From: Halostagnicola larsenii XH-48
GTDB lineage: Archaea; Halobacteriota; Halobacteria; Halobacteriales; Natrialbaceae
Direction of reading: 5' to 3'
Assembly: GCF_000517625.1 (NCBI RefSeq)
Contig: NZ_CP007055.1
Location: forward strand, 1,798,001-1,862,000
DNA length: 64,000 nucleotides
A model generated the notes under the pieces. The model was not told the origin of the DNA. It was given only the letters and a program-made list of their open reading frames with translations, and searched no databases. Position numbers and translations under genes: made by a program. Of the stretch, positions 51,278 through 60,798 are shown piece by piece (position 1 is the first letter of the stretch; each line of letters begins with the position of its first letter).

Positions 51278-52141
51278 ATGCGATCCGTCGTGCTGACCAA
51301 AGGCGTGCCCGACTTCTCCGAGGGCGCCGTCTCCTTCGACGAGGACGGCCATCTCGAGCGCGGGAAGACGCCGACAGTGATGAATCCCAACGACGAAGTG
51401 GCACTCGAGGCAGCGCTCCAGACGAAGGTGCGCCACGGCGGCCACGTCACCGGCATGAGCATGGGACCGCCGGGCTACGCCAGCGTCCTCGAGGAGGCCA
51501 TGGAGTCGGTGTACACAGACGACAGTTACCTCCTCTCGGATCGGGAACTCGCGGCGTCGGACACCTGGGCGACTGCCATCACGCTCTGTTCGGGCCTCGA
51601 GAAGTACCGAGAGGAGATCGCGGACATCGACCTCGTCTTCGCCGGGTTCAAAACGGCCGACGGCGAGACGGGCCAGACCGGGCCCCAGACCGCCTGGGCG
51701 CTCGAGTGGCCGATCGTCACGCACGTATTAGCCCTCGACATCGATCCCGACGAGGGCACCCTTCGGGCGAAACGGCTCGTCGAAGGCGATATCGACGAAA
51801 TCGAGACCGTCGAAGCGCCGCTGCCGTGTATGGTCATCGCGGATCCGGAATTTTCGCCGACCTACCGCACGGCTTCCCACCGACTGGCGCACAAACGCCT
51901 CCGCAGCGAAACGACGGCGCGGGCGGCCGACCACGAGGACCACCTCGCGACCTGGAACCACGAGGATCTGAACCTCGACCCGGACTACATCGGCCTCGAC
52001 GGCTCGCCGACCATCGTCTCCTCGGTCGATCCGATTCCGAAAGCGCCCGCAGAGCGAGACGCGACGATGATCGAGCCCGGAGACGAAGACGAGATGGGGC
52101 AGGTGCTCGAGGAACTGCGGCCCCACGCGGGGGGTGACTGA
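51278..52141 (+). CDS. etfB: electron transfer flavoprotein, beta subunit
   Basis: A 287-residue ETF beta (FixA-type) subunit: MRSVVLTKGVPDFSEG, VTGMSMGPPGYASVLEEAM, LVFAGFKTADGETGQTGPQTAWAL and the C-terminal region with VEAPLPCMVIADPEFSPTYRT. It binds AMP and contacts EtfA to pass electrons from dehydrogenases to the quinone oxidoreductase encoded by fixC. First gene of the operon; stop TGA at 52139-52141 lies two bases before the etfA start. Confidence 0.93.
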   Translation: MRSVVLTKGVPDFSEGAVSFDEDGHLERGKTPTVMNPNDEVALEAALQTKVRHGGHVTGMSMGPPGYASVLEEAMESVYTDDSYLLSDRELAASDTWATAITLCSGLEKYREEIADIDLVFAGFKTADGETGQTGPQTAWALEWPIVTHVLALDIDPDEGTLRAKRLVEGDIDEIETVEAPLPCMVIADPEFSPTYRTASHRLAHKRLRSETTARAADHEDHLATWNHEDLNLDPDYIGLDGSPTIVSSVDPIPKAPAERDATMIEPGDEDEMGQVLEELRPHAGGD

Positions 52142-52143
52142 CC

Positions 52144-53835
52144 GTGGGAATCGATCCCGACGAGTACACGATCGACGAACTGACCGAGGAACTCGAAACG
52201 GTCGACGACGCCGAGGAATTGAACGCGGTGCTCGAGGCAGAGCGAGCAGGACAGGATCGAAAAACTGCCCGAGAGGCGGTTCACAGGCGACTCGAGGAGG
52301 TCGACGAACCGGCGAGCGACGGTTCCGCAGCTGACGAACCCGATGCGGACGGTGACGAAACGGACAACGGAACTGAAAATGGGGGCGTCGAAACGGACGA
52401 CGAAACCGAAGGGGAGTACGAGGAGACTGAAGAAGACGTCGGCGAGGACGCCGAAGGCGAGGCGGTCGACGAAGGAGCCGACGACGTAGCGGAAGACGAA
52501 GCGACTGAGACGGCGGACGAAGAGCCCGAGGAAGACGACAATCTCACACACCCAACTCGAGACAAGCGCCACGTCCGAGCGCTCGACGGCGGGGACTACG
52601 AGGACATGTGGGTCTTCTGTGAGACGCAGGGAGGCGAGTTGCTCGAGGTTTCGAAGGAGATGCTCGGCAAGGCTCGAGCGTTGATGGACGAATTCGCGGA
52701 CGAATACGGTGACGAGGAGCGCGTCGTCGCGTTCCTGATGGGCGAGGACTGTTCGGGCCTCGCCGAGGAATGCATCGCCTACGGCGCGGACGTCGCCGTC
52801 TACCACGACGACGAGCGCCTCGAGCGGTTCTTGCACAAACCCTACACCGAAATCTCGGCGCACATGGCCCGCGGAGAAGGGACGAGCGAGAGCACCGAGT
52901 GGCGCGAGTACGACCAGCCACGATATATCCTGTTCCCGGCGACGAACAACGGGCGGGACCTCTCGGCGAAGGTGCAGGCGGAACTCGATTCTGGACTCGC
53001 CTCGGACTGTTCGGATCTCTTCATCGAGGAAGAGGAGGTCTCGAATCCCGTGAAGACCGGCGAACCCGGCGTCAAGAAGACCTTCGAGAAGGTACTTCAC
53101 ATGAAGCGTCCCGACTTCTCGGGCTTCGAGTACTCGACGATCCTGTGTCTGGACAACCCCGGACGCGACTTCCACCCGCAGGGTTGTTCGATCATTCCGG
53201 GCAGCTTCGAGCCGATCGAACGCGACGACGACCGAGACGGCCTCATCGTCGAGCACGACATGGCCCTCGAGGACGACTGGTTCACGGTCGAGATTACCGA
53301 ATACGACCGGCTCGAGGAGGGGATCGACCTGACCGGCCACGACGTGATCGTCTGTCTGGGACGGGGGATCGGCGACGACCCCACCGAGGGCATGGAACTC
53401 GGACTCGACCTCGTCGACGCGTTCGAAGACGCCGCGCTGGGAATCACGCGCGGGATCGTCACCTCCTCCTACCAGTTCGAGGGACACGTCGAGCGCTACT
53501 CGAGCGAAGAACGTCAGATCGGCGAAACGGGACAGGTCGTGGCCCCTGACTGCTACATCGCGGCGGGGGTCTCGGGTGCCGTCCAGCACAAGGTCGGGAT
53601 GGACGAGTCCGACACGATCGTCGCGATAAACACGGATACGGACGCGAGAATTAGGGATTTCAGTGATTACTTCATCGAGGGGGACCTCTTCGAGGTCCTC
53701 CCGCAGCTCACGGCGGCGGTCGAATCGGGCGAGTTCGAACTCGAGGCCGCGACCGACGGCGGTGGCGAGGAAACGAGCAGTGCAACCGACGGCGGTGGCG
53801 ACGGGACGGCCGACACGAACGGAGGTGGAGACTGA
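52144..53835 (+). CDS. etfA: electron transfer flavoprotein, alpha subunit, with acidic N-terminal extension
   Basis: A 563-residue EtfA, longer than the usual ~320. Residues 1-50 form a helical module (YTIDELTEELETVDDAEELNAVLEAERAG...), 51-135 are Asp/Glu-rich; the conserved core starts at about 140 (VRALDGGDYEDMWVFCETQGGELLEVS) and the FAD domain contains CYIAAGVSGAVQHKVGMDESDTIVAINTDTDARI. It receives electrons via EtfB. Starts with GTG at 52144. Its stop overlaps the fixC ATG by one base. C-terminal tail is Gly/Thr/Asp-rich. Confidence 0.93.
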   Translation: MGIDPDEYTIDELTEELETVDDAEELNAVLEAERAGQDRKTAREAVHRRLEEVDEPASDGSAADEPDADGDETDNGTENGGVETDDETEGEYEETEEDVGEDAEGEAVDEGADDVAEDEATETADEEPEEDDNLTHPTRDKRHVRALDGGDYEDMWVFCETQGGELLEVSKEMLGKARALMDEFADEYGDEERVVAFLMGEDCSGLAEECIAYGADVAVYHDDERLERFLHKPYTEISAHMARGEGTSESTEWREYDQPRYILFPATNNGRDLSAKVQAELDSGLASDCSDLFIEEEEVSNPVKTGEPGVKKTFEKVLHMKRPDFSGFEYSTILCLDNPGRDFHPQGCSIIPGSFEPIERDDDRDGLIVEHDMALEDDWFTVEITEYDRLEEGIDLTGHDVIVCLGRGIGDDPTEGMELGLDLVDAFEDAALGITRGIVTSSYQFEGHVERYSSEERQIGETGQVVAPDCYIAAGVSGAVQHKVGMDESDTIVAINTDTDARIRDFSDYFIEGDLFEVLPQLTAAVESGEFELEAATDGGGEETSSATDGGGDGTADTNGGGD

Positions 53836-55532
53836 TGGCGACCAGTAAACGGACGCAGGCGGAGGACAAGTACGAACACTACGAAGCCGTCGTCGTCGGT
53901 TGCGGTCCCGGCGGGGCCGCCGCCGCGGCGAGGTTCGCAGACCACGGCGTCGAGACGCTCGTCTTAGAGCGCGGCACCGAAGCAGGTTCGAAGAACGTCT
54001 CCGGCGGCCTCATCTACGCCGAGGAGTCGGCTCCGTACACGATCGACGACCTCTTCGAAAACTTCCGCGAGGAGGCGAGCGAGCGGCCCGTCACCGACTA
54101 CAAGATCCACAACATCGCGGGAACCAAAGTCAAAACCTACGACCTGACTGACCTCCACGAACACGACACCGAGTGGTGTGACGCCGTGCTTCGGCGACCG
54201 ATGGATTCGTGGCTCGAGCAACGCGTCCACGAGAAGACGAGCGAAACGGGCGGCGGCGTCCTGACCGATGTTCGAGTCAACGGCCTGCTGCGAGAGAACG
54301 GGGAAATCGTCGGCGTCACCTGCGACGAACTCGACCCGATTACGGCGGATATCGTCGTCGCGGCCGACGGCGTGAATTCGGAACTCGCCCGCGATGCGGA
54401 ACTGATGGACTGGAAGGACCCCGACGAGTGGTTCCAGGGCGTTAAGGCGACCGTCGAGATGGACACCGAGACGATCGCTGATCGATTCGGAATCGACGAC
54501 GACGAAGGCGTTGCACACCTCTTTTCGGGGGACTTATTCGACGACGTTCGCGGCGGCGGATTCCTCTACACCAACGAGGACTCGCTCTCGATCGGCACCG
54601 TCTTCCACCTCGACAGTCTGGTCGCGGAGCGGGCCGAACCCCACGAACTGCTCGACTCGTTGCTCACCCATCCGCTACTAGCCCAGTGGTTCAGAGACGA
54701 GTATCACGAACGTGAGTACGCCGCGAAGCTGGTTCCCGACTCGAAGAAGGTCGCACATAGGGAGCCGTATCGGGATCGACTGGTCCTCGTCGGCGATGCT
54801 GGGGGGCAGATGCAGGCCCAGGGGCCGATCATCAAGGGGATGAACCACGCGGTCAGCGCGGGCGCGCTCGCGGCTGACGCCTACGTCGTTTCCCGTGGCA
54901 ACGCCGATCCGGAAAGCGCCGGCCGGCGCTACACGAAAATGCTCGAGCGGTCCGGGACGATGGAGAAACTCCGGCCGAGACGGTACGACCTCGCCCGCAC
55001 CGTCGGCGAACACGACGCGGTCACGAACGCCGTCGAGCGGGTCCTCGACTCGCCGGTCGGGAGCGTCGCCGTCGGAAACCCCCTCTCGAAGCGAGCGATG
55101 AAACTGGCGTACAACTCGCCGTTTCTCGTTTCGATGCTGCCCGACACCGCCACGGGCTACGTGACGCTCCCGTCGATCATCGGGGAGGAACACGGCCGAA
55201 CGATCCACTGGGACAACGAGATTGAACCGCCGTCCCTCGAGGAGCGGATCGGCGATCTCACCTACGATACGGACATCGGGAACCCCCACATCCACCTGCG
55301 GGACGACTCGGTCGAGGCGAGCGGGGCCGCCGTCTACGCCTGCCCGGTCAGCGCCGAAGACTTCGGCGGCGGCTGTTATCGATCGGAGACGGTCCAGGCG
55401 AACGGCAGCGAGGAGACGGTGGTGAGCCTGGATACCCAGCCCTGCGTCGAGTGTGGTACTTGCGCCATCGTCGCCGATACGGACTGGGAACACCCGCGCG
55501 GTGGCAAAGGCGTCGAGTTCCGCGAGGGGTGA
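53835..55532 (+). CDS. fixC: ETF-quinone oxidoreductase FixC with fused ferredoxin-like domain
   Basis: A 565-residue FAD-linked oxidoreductase. Dinucleotide motif EAVVVGCGPGGAAAAARFADHG, FAD region LVLVGDAGGQMQAQGPIIKGMNHAVSAG. The C-terminal ~80 residues carry a FixX-type ferredoxin segment with CPVSAEDFGGGCY and QPCVECGTC (iron-sulfur ligands), so FixC and FixX are one chain. It passes electrons from EtfAB to menaquinone; the carbon source feeding it is unknown. Confidence 0.92.
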   Translation: MATSKRTQAEDKYEHYEAVVVGCGPGGAAAAARFADHGVETLVLERGTEAGSKNVSGGLIYAEESAPYTIDDLFENFREEASERPVTDYKIHNIAGTKVKTYDLTDLHEHDTEWCDAVLRRPMDSWLEQRVHEKTSETGGGVLTDVRVNGLLRENGEIVGVTCDELDPITADIVVAADGVNSELARDAELMDWKDPDEWFQGVKATVEMDTETIADRFGIDDDEGVAHLFSGDLFDDVRGGGFLYTNEDSLSIGTVFHLDSLVAERAEPHELLDSLLTHPLLAQWFRDEYHEREYAAKLVPDSKKVAHREPYRDRLVLVGDAGGQMQAQGPIIKGMNHAVSAGALAADAYVVSRGNADPESAGRRYTKMLERSGTMEKLRPRRYDLARTVGEHDAVTNAVERVLDSPVGSVAVGNPLSKRAMKLAYNSPFLVSMLPDTATGYVTLPSIIGEEHGRTIHWDNEIEPPSLEERIGDLTYDTDIGNPHIHLRDDSVEASGAAVYACPVSAEDFGGGCYRSETVQANGSEETVVSLDTQPCVECGTCAIVADTDWEHPRGGKGVEFREG

Positions 55533-55544
55533 TACTGAGCAGCC

Positions 55545-55931
55545 ATGAGCCGATACGGACCGCGAATCGCCGCGCTCGCCCGCCGGGCCGACCGCGATCG
55601 AGCGACGTTCGACCCCGAGACGGCGACCCCGGCAGACGGCCGGACGTACCTTCGCGAAGGTGCCGGACCCGCAATCTGGCTCTACCTCGAGGGCCGCACC
55701 GGCGGCCGAACGGTCCGATTTTCCGATTTGGAGCTGACAGCGCTTCGTGGGGCGATGAACGCGTGGCTCACGTGTTATGCACGCTGTCACGGCGTCTCCC
55801 TCGAGGCGGACTTTACCGTTCGAGAAGCGGCGACGGTGTTACTCGAGACACGAAACGTGTTCGAGACGGCGCAGTTGCTGACACACGTTCCACAGCGAGC
55901 CGAGGATCCTCGTCGGACGGGCCACACGTAA
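55545..55931 (+). CDS. conserved haloarchaeal hypothetical protein
   Basis: A 128-residue basic-to-neutral protein, 12 bp after fixC and probably the last gene of its operon. A strand pair (GAGPAIWLYLEGRTGGRTVRFSDLE) and helices (LTALRGAMNAWLTCYARCHGVSLEAD; REAATVLLETRNVFETAQLLTHV) are predicted. One CYARCHG segment has two Cys. No family is recognised. Confidence 0.6.
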   Translation: MSRYGPRIAALARRADRDRATFDPETATPADGRTYLREGAGPAIWLYLEGRTGGRTVRFSDLELTALRGAMNAWLTCYARCHGVSLEADFTVREAATVLLETRNVFETAQLLTHVPQRAEDPRRTGHT

Positions 55932-55963
55932 ACCGGAAAATGCGAGACAGGAAGGCAATGGAG

Positions 55964-56194
55964 TTAGGGTTCGTACTCCGTCGATATATCCTTGGCGTCA
56001 GGGTCTGGACCGATGAGCCGTTCGTTTTCGGCCTCGCGAAGGGGTTTCCCCGCCCGCAGGAGTTCGTACCCGAGCAAGGCGACACCCAAAATCGTAAACG
56101 GCGGGATTAGGAGGACGACACCGAGTACCAATCGTCTGCGAGGAACGAAACCGAGTCGCGCCTCGAGTTCTTCGATGGCGTTTCGATCGCTCAT
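55964..56194 (-). CDS. 76-residue membrane protein
   Basis: MSDRNAIEELEARLGFVPRR, one long hydrophobic stretch RLVLGVVLLIPPFTILGVALLGYELL (probably two short helices), then a polar tail with PDPDAKDISTEYEP. Not recognised. Ends close to the preceding hypothetical gene (convergent) and starts after phoU on the same strand. Confidence 0.6.
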   Translation of the reverse strand: MSDRNAIEELEARLGFVPRRRLVLGVVLLIPPFTILGVALLGYELLRAGKPLREAENERLIGPDPDAKDISTEYEP

Positions 56195-56334
56195 ACGGTT
56201 CCTCCTCGAGGGCCGAACTGATAGCTGTGCGGGGTGATACACAAAAACCGAAACTGATACTCGGACCGGAGCGACGGCGTGGTGCCGTCCGAATTCGCCG
56301 AGCCGACTGATATACGTCCAGTCCGCTGTGTTCC

Positions 56335-57006
56335 TCAGTAGATGAGTTCGTCGTCGTTTTCGACCATATAGACCGTTCGTGCAGCGATGTTGACCGCGTG
56401 ATCGCCGACGCGCTCTAAGTCCCGGATCGTCAGAAGAAGCCGGGACACGTCCTGTAGGATCGTCTCGACCTCGTCGGGCGAATCGAGTTCGCGTTCGATC
56501 AGGTCGCGGACGACGATCTCGCTCGCCCGTTCGGCGAACTGGTCGAGATCGTCGTCCCGCTCGGCGAGATCGTAGCACGCCTCGACGTCCTCGTCGTCGT
56601 AGGCCGTGATCGCGTCGTCGACCATCTCGAGGGTCAGTTCGCCCATCGCCTGCACGTCGACGTCCGGAAAGAGGTCCCGTTCGGCGTCGAGACTGTACTC
56701 CCCGAGATTTACGGCGAGGTCTGCGATCCGCTCTAAGTCCGTGATGATCTTGAACGACGCGGCGATGAATCGAAGATCGCTCGCGACCGGCTGCTGGAGC
56801 GCGAGCAGGTCGATACAGTCCTGCTCGAGGTCGAGGTACATGCGGTTTATCTCTCCGTCGCCCGTCATCAGTTCGTGTGCGAGATCGTCGTCTTTCTGCT
56901 CCAGAGCGTCGAGTCCCATTCGGAGGCGTTCCATGACGACTTCGCCCATGTAACAGACATCCTCGCGGAGCTCCACGAGCTTGTCCTGGTACGTTTTTCT
57001 GGCCAT
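56335..57006 (-). CDS. phoU: PhoU-family phosphate regulator
   Basis: A 223-residue all-helical PhoU domain protein with duplicated three-helix bundles. MARKTYQDKLVELREDVCYMGEVVMERL, the acidic metal-binding repeats EINRMYLDLEQDCIDLLALQQPVASDLRFIAASFKIITDLERIADLA and DDDLDQFAERASEIV...LLTIRDLERVGDHAVNIAARTVY are typical. It modulates phosphate ABC transport. No pst genes are nearby. Divergent from gfcR. Confidence 0.93.
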   Translation of the reverse strand: MARKTYQDKLVELREDVCYMGEVVMERLRMGLDALEQKDDDLAHELMTGDGEINRMYLDLEQDCIDLLALQQPVASDLRFIAASFKIITDLERIADLAVNLGEYSLDAERDLFPDVDVQAMGELTLEMVDDAITAYDDEDVEACYDLAERDDDLDQFAERASEIVVRDLIERELDSPDEVETILQDVSRLLLTIRDLERVGDHAVNIAARTVYMVENDDELIY

Positions 57007-57106
57007 ATTCAGCCACCATTCCCGGCAGGGATATAGCTTGCGCCCAGTAGCGGTCGTCAGCGCACACCGGGGCCAAGTAACGGCCGCATTGGCGAACGAC
57101 GATACG

Positions 57107-57115
57107 CCTATAAAA
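57107..57115 (+). promoter_or_regulatory. TATA box for gfcR
   Basis: The sequence CCTATAAAAAC, centred about 27 bp before the ATG at 57139; strong leaderless promoter. Confidence 0.6.
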
Positions 57116-57138
57116 ACGGGGCCCAAACCACTTCGCAT

Positions 57139-57789
57139 ATGAAAAACGTCGATGACCTCATCGAAAGCGCATCGGAACTCGCGACGCGCGGGCTGTCGAA
57201 GGGCGAAATTGCGGACGAACTGAACGTCTCCCGCGAAACCGCGAGCTGGCTCGTCGAGCGAAGCGATACGACGCCACAGCCGACCGACGCCGGTCAGTCC
57301 AACGGTGCGGCGCGAAGCGGGCCGCAGGACATCCACGTCGACTGGTCTGCGATCGGCCGCGACAGCGGGCGAATGGAATCGATCGCGTCGGCGATGGCAG
57401 ACCTCCTCGCCAAACACGGCGAGAATGTCGACCTCACGATCGGGATCGAGAAGGCTGGCGGACCGATCGCGACGCTGGTCGCTCGAGAACTCGAGACCGA
57501 TCTCGCGACGTACACGCCGTCGAAACACCAGTGGGAGGAAGGCGACCTCGACGAACTCGGCGGGATGTTCTCCCGAAACTTCGCGACGATCCGCGACCGC
57601 GAGTGCTACATCGTCGACGACACCATCACGAGCGGCACGACGATGCGAGAGACGATCGAAGCGATCCGCGCCGACGGCGGCGATCCGCTCGCATGCGTCG
57701 TCCTCGCCGACAAACAGGGCGTCGAGGAGATCGACGGCGTCCCCGTCTACTCGCTGTTGCAGGTCATCAGCGTCGGTAAAGACGACTGA
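57139..57789 (+). CDS. gfcR: GfcR-type regulator (HTH plus phosphoribosyltransferase domain)
   Basis: A 216-residue protein: N-terminal helix-turn-helix (1-45; LATRGLSKGEIADELNVSRETASWLVERS) fused to an orotate phosphoribosyltransferase-like domain with the PRPP motif CYIVDDTITSGTTMRETI. In Haloferax GfcR (once called a PyrE2-like protein) activates glycolysis and glucose/fructose catabolic genes, probably sensing a phosphorylated metabolite. Whether the PRTase site is catalytic here is unknown. Confidence 0.9.
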   Translation: MKNVDDLIESASELATRGLSKGEIADELNVSRETASWLVERSDTTPQPTDAGQSNGAARSGPQDIHVDWSAIGRDSGRMESIASAMADLLAKHGENVDLTIGIEKAGGPIATLVARELETDLATYTPSKHQWEEGDLDELGGMFSRNFATIRDRECYIVDDTITSGTTMRETIEAIRADGGDPLACVVLADKQGVEEIDGVPVYSLLQVISVGKDD

Positions 57790-57881
57790 TCGGCCGATTC
57801 CGTCGACTCCTCGAGGGGGCGACGCTGTCGCTACGCAGTGAGCGATTTCGCACCTCCTCTAAAAATACGGAGTGAGCGGCC

Positions 57882-58844
57882 TTAACCGTGGATCCCCATC
57901 GCTTCGATCTGTTCTTGATAGCGGTTCCGGATGGTCACTTCGGTGACCTGCGCGACGTCTGCGACTTCGCGCTGGGTCTTTTTCTCGTTACAGAGCAGTG
58001 AGGCAGCGTAGATCGCGGCTGCGGCGTATCCGGTCGGTGATTTGCCCGAGAGGAGTCCTTCTTCGGCCGTCTTCTCGATGATCTCGTTGGCTTTGGTCTG
58101 GACCTCTTCGGAGAGTTCGAGTTCGGAACAGAATCGTGGGACGTATTTTTTCGGGTCGACGGGTCGCATCTCGAGGCCGAGTTCCTGCGAGATGTATCGA
58201 TACGTTCGCCCGATTTCTTTGCGTTCGACGCGTGAGACTTCCGAAATTTCCTCGAGACTGCGCGGGATGCCCTCCTTTCTGCAGGCGGCATACAGCGCAG
58301 ACGTCGCGACGCCCTCGATCGAGCGACCGCGAATCAGGTCTTCTTTGAGCGCGCGGCGATAGATGACCGATGCGACCTCTCGCACGGACCGCGGCACGCC
58401 GAGCGCCGAGGCCATCCGATCGATTTCGCTGAGCGCGAACTGGAGATTACGTTCGCCGGCGTCTTTGGTACGGATGCGTTCTTGCCACTTGCGCAGTCGG
58501 TGCATCTGACTGCGCTTTTTCGAAGAAATCGAACGACCGTAGGCGTCCTTATCTTTCCAGTCGATCGTCGTCGTCAGTCCCTTGTCGTGCATCGTCTGGG
58601 TCGTCGGTGCGCCGACGCGGGACTTTTGTTGCCGTTCCTGGTGGTTGAACGCCCGCCACTCAGGACCGGGATCGATTTTTTCCTCCTCCACGACGAGCCC
58701 ACAATCTTGACAGATGAGCTCACCCCGGTCGGAATCCTTTACGAGATTATCCGATTCACACTCGGGGCAGGCACGTACCCCTTCTTGTTCCTCGGTCTCG
58801 TCCGTCTCACGTGTTCGCTCCCGCTGGCGGGTGGACCGTGTCAT
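57882..58844 (-). CDS. tfb: transcription initiation factor TFB
   Basis: A 320-residue archaeal TFIIB. Zinc ribbon CPECESDN...CQDCGLVV at 25-50; B-reader/linker [24 protein letters not shown]; two cyclin folds with [38 protein letters not shown] and the matching [35 protein letters not shown]. Haloarchaea have several TFB genes; this one is beside rnhA and rosR. Start ATG 58844 with its own TATA box. Confidence 0.97.
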   Translation of the reverse strand: MTRSTRQRERTRETDETEEQEGVRACPECESDNLVKDSDRGELICQDCGLVVEEEKIDPGPEWRAFNHQERQQKSRVGAPTTQTMHDKGLTTTIDWKDKDAYGRSISSKKRSQMHRLRKWQERIRTKDAGERNLQFALSEIDRMASALGVPRSVREVASVIYRRALKEDLIRGRSIEGVATSALYAACRKEGIPRSLEEISEVSRVERKEIGRTYRYISQELGLEMRPVDPKKYVPRFCSELELSEEVQTKANEIIEKTAEEGLLSGKSPTGYAAAAIYAASLLCNEKKTQREVADVAQVTEVTIRNRYQEQIEAMGIHG

Positions 58845-58870
58845 CGCACTTTTATAGTAGTATCAGGGAC

Positions 58871-58880
58871 GTATATAAAT
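58871..58880 (-). promoter_or_regulatory. TATA box for tfb
   Basis: ATTTATATAC on the minus strand, centred about 31 bp before the tfb ATG: one of the best TATA matches in the window. Confidence 0.6.
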
Positions 58881-58970
58881 CCTTGGTAAGGGTTTTTTGC
58901 CATTGGAGCCAAAGCGCCGATATCAGTCGAGAGACGCACTGACGGACGGAGTTTGTCACTCCAAACCAGA

Positions 58971-58980
58971 AAGACTTTAT
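58971..58980 (+). promoter_or_regulatory. TATA-like box for rnhA
   Basis: AAGACTTTAT, centred about 29 bp before the rnhA ATG; leaderless spacing. Shared divergent spacer with tfb. Confidence 0.45.
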
Positions 58981-59004
58981 CCGGATCTGGCCGAGTTTTC
59001 ACGA

Positions 59005-59598
59005 ATGCCGGTCATCGAGTGCGACGTCGAGCGAGCCCGCGAACGGCTCGAGGACGCGGGCGTTATCGTCGAGTCGGGAAACACGGATCACGAGCGTTGG
59101 CGGGCGAGCCGCGGCGACGCGACGGGTATCGCCTACGACGACAAGGTCGTTATCCAGGGATCGAACCCGCAGGATCTCGAGGCGCTACTGCGCGAGGGCG
59201 GCGGTCGCGCGCACGTCTACTTCGACGGCGGGGCGCGCGGCAATCCCGGCCCGGCGGGAATCGGCTGGGTGATCGTCACGAGCGACGGCATCGTCGCCGA
59301 GGGCAACGACACGATCGGACGCGCGACGAACAACCAGGCCGAGTACGAGGCGCTCATCGCTGCGCTCGAGGCGGCACGCGATTACCAGTACGACGAGGTC
59401 CACGTCCGCGGGGACTCCGAACTGATCGTCAAACAAGTCCGAGGCGAGTACGATACGAACAATCCCGAACTCAGAGAGCGGCGCGTGACCGTGCTCGAGT
59501 TGCTCTCGAGCTTTGGGGAGTGGACCATAGAGCACGTCCCTCGAGAGGCCAACGAACGGGCTGACGACCTCGCAAACGAAGCGCTCGACGAGGCTTGA
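59005..59598 (+). CDS. rnhA: ribonuclease HI
   Basis: A 197-residue archaeal RNase HI with an N-terminal ~65-residue extension. The catalytic carboxylates are in VYFDGGARGNPGPAG (Asp), NNQAEYEALIAAL (Glu), VRGDSELIVKQV (Asp) and NERADDLANEA (Asp). It removes RNA from RNA-DNA hybrids, such as primers or R-loops. Followed 90 bp later by a gene named in haloarchaea for its association with rnhA. Confidence 0.95.
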   Translation: MPVIECDVERARERLEDAGVIVESGNTDHERWRASRGDATGIAYDDKVVIQGSNPQDLEALLREGGGRAHVYFDGGARGNPGPAGIGWVIVTSDGIVAEGNDTIGRATNNQAEYEALIAALEAARDYQYDEVHVRGDSELIVKQVRGEYDTNNPELRERRVTVLELLSSFGEWTIEHVPREANERADDLANEALDEA

Positions 59599-59688
59599 GC
59601 CGCGCGCATTCGCTGGCGAATCGACCACCCACCTCCACACCGAGAACGCACGACTGAAAAGCCGGCCGCCCCTTTTATCGAGTATTCT

Positions 59689-60351
59689 ATGCCCACGCCG
59701 AACGAGGAGTCGTCTACCGAAGCGGACGGAACGAACGCCGAAGCAGAAGCCGAACCGGTCTCGCGAGAAGCGACCGACGGGAACGACTCGCCGCTCCCGA
59801 GGGCAGTAATCGACGACGCAGAACGGCTCACCAGACTCGAGCGAAACGCCGTCGACGACGAGGAAGCCGCCGCCTACAGAGCCGAGCGCGAGACGTTGCT
59901 CGAGGACCACGAGTACACCGCGCGCATCAGAACGGACGGCGACGACGTGCTCGTACTCCACCCACAGGAGTGGCACGACGAGGACGAGGGCGTCATCAGA
60001 ACGGATCGGATCGACGACCTCGAGCGCGCCGCCGAAATCCCGCTCGAGGGGGCCGCCGATCCGGACGACTGGGCGGAAGTCGACGCGCAAAACCGTGCAC
60101 TCGTCGACGAGGTCCGGGCCGCCCACGGCGACGTCCACGGCGACAACGCGGCGATGCTCGCGGATTTCATGGGAAACCACTACGCCAAACCCATCGAATC
60201 GGCGACGGCCGCGGAGCTCTCGGAGTTTCGCACGGAGTACGTCGTCAGAAATGCGTGGCCGTCCGACGAGCAACGAGACGCGCTCGAGCAGTCAATCGAC
60301 CGTATCTACGAGACGGCTGGCGAACCGGTGCCCGAATACCGGCCCGACTGA
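59689..60351 (+). CDS. rnhA-operon associated protein
   Basis: A 220-residue acidic protein of unknown function. Disordered N-terminal ~35 residues, then a DAERLTRLERNAVDDEEAAAYRAERETLLEDHEYTARIRTDGDDVLVLHPQEW region and DNAAMLADFMGNHYAKPIESATAAELSEFRTEYVVRNAWPSDEQRDALEQSI. Conserved next to rnhA in haloarchaea. It may bind nucleic acid but shows no catalytic motif. Confidence 0.75.
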   Translation: MPTPNEESSTEADGTNAEAEAEPVSREATDGNDSPLPRAVIDDAERLTRLERNAVDDEEAAAYRAERETLLEDHEYTARIRTDGDDVLVLHPQEWHDEDEGVIRTDRIDDLERAAEIPLEGAADPDDWAEVDAQNRALVDEVRAAHGDVHGDNAAMLADFMGNHYAKPIESATAAELSEFRTEYVVRNAWPSDEQRDALEQSIDRIYETAGEPVPEYRPD

Positions 60352-60408
60352 TCCCGTAGTCCGCTATGCCGCCCGAAACGGCTCTGAGGTCACCCTCGAA
60401 ACGGCTGT

Positions 60409-60768
60409 TCAGTAGCTGTTTTCGACGATGTCGGTGATCTCGTCCGCGCGCTCGTCGCCCGTGACGACCTTCGAGAGCGTCCAGTTGATTCCGTCGAGGA
60501 CGGCGTCGTAGCCGTCGTCGGTCAGCGAGTACTCGTTCGTTCGCTTGTCGAGTTCGCTCTTTTCGACGAGACCGAGTTCGACGAGTTCGTCGAGGTTTGG
60601 ATAGAGTCGGCCGTGGTTTACTTCGGTTCCGTAGTAATCCTCGAGTTCTCGTTTGATCGCCAGGCCGTACATCGGCTCTTTAGCGAGGATAACGAGGATG
60701 TTGTTTTGGAACGCGGTCATTTCGCGCGCAATGCTCTGCTCGCCCGTGATTGCTTGTGCCTCTGACAT
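60409..60768 (-). CDS. rosR: RosR-like PadR-family transcriptional regulator
   Basis: A 119-residue winged-helix protein (AFQNNILVILAKEPMYGLAIKRELEDYYGTEVNHGRLYPNLDELVELGLVEKSELDKRTNEYSLT). Sequence and synteny (rnhA-adjacent, then ppa) match RosR of Halobacterium, a regulator of the response to reactive oxygen and other stress. Works as a dimer. Start ATG 60768 with a leaderless TATA box. No Cys sensor is evident, as for the known protein. Confidence 0.88.
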   Translation of the reverse strand: MSEAQAITGEQSIAREMTAFQNNILVILAKEPMYGLAIKRELEDYYGTEVNHGRLYPNLDELVELGLVEKSELDKRTNEYSLTDDGYDAVLDGINWTLSKVVTGDERADEITDIVENSY

Positions 60769-60790
60769 AGATTTGTAAATGTCACCAGAC

Positions 60791-60798
60791 TATTTAAG
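60791..60798 (-). promoter_or_regulatory. TATA box for rosR
   Basis: TTAAATAG-like element on the minus strand (reads CTTAAATA), about 27 bp before the rosR ATG: leaderless. Confidence 0.5.

Noticed and set aside
51985-53589. 534-codon open frame antisense to etfA
   Set aside because: High-GC shadow; etfA is well supported by motifs and operon structure.
57007-57528. N-terminal extension of phoU
   Set aside because: Runs antisense through gfcR; the family start MARKTYQDK at 57006 is clear.
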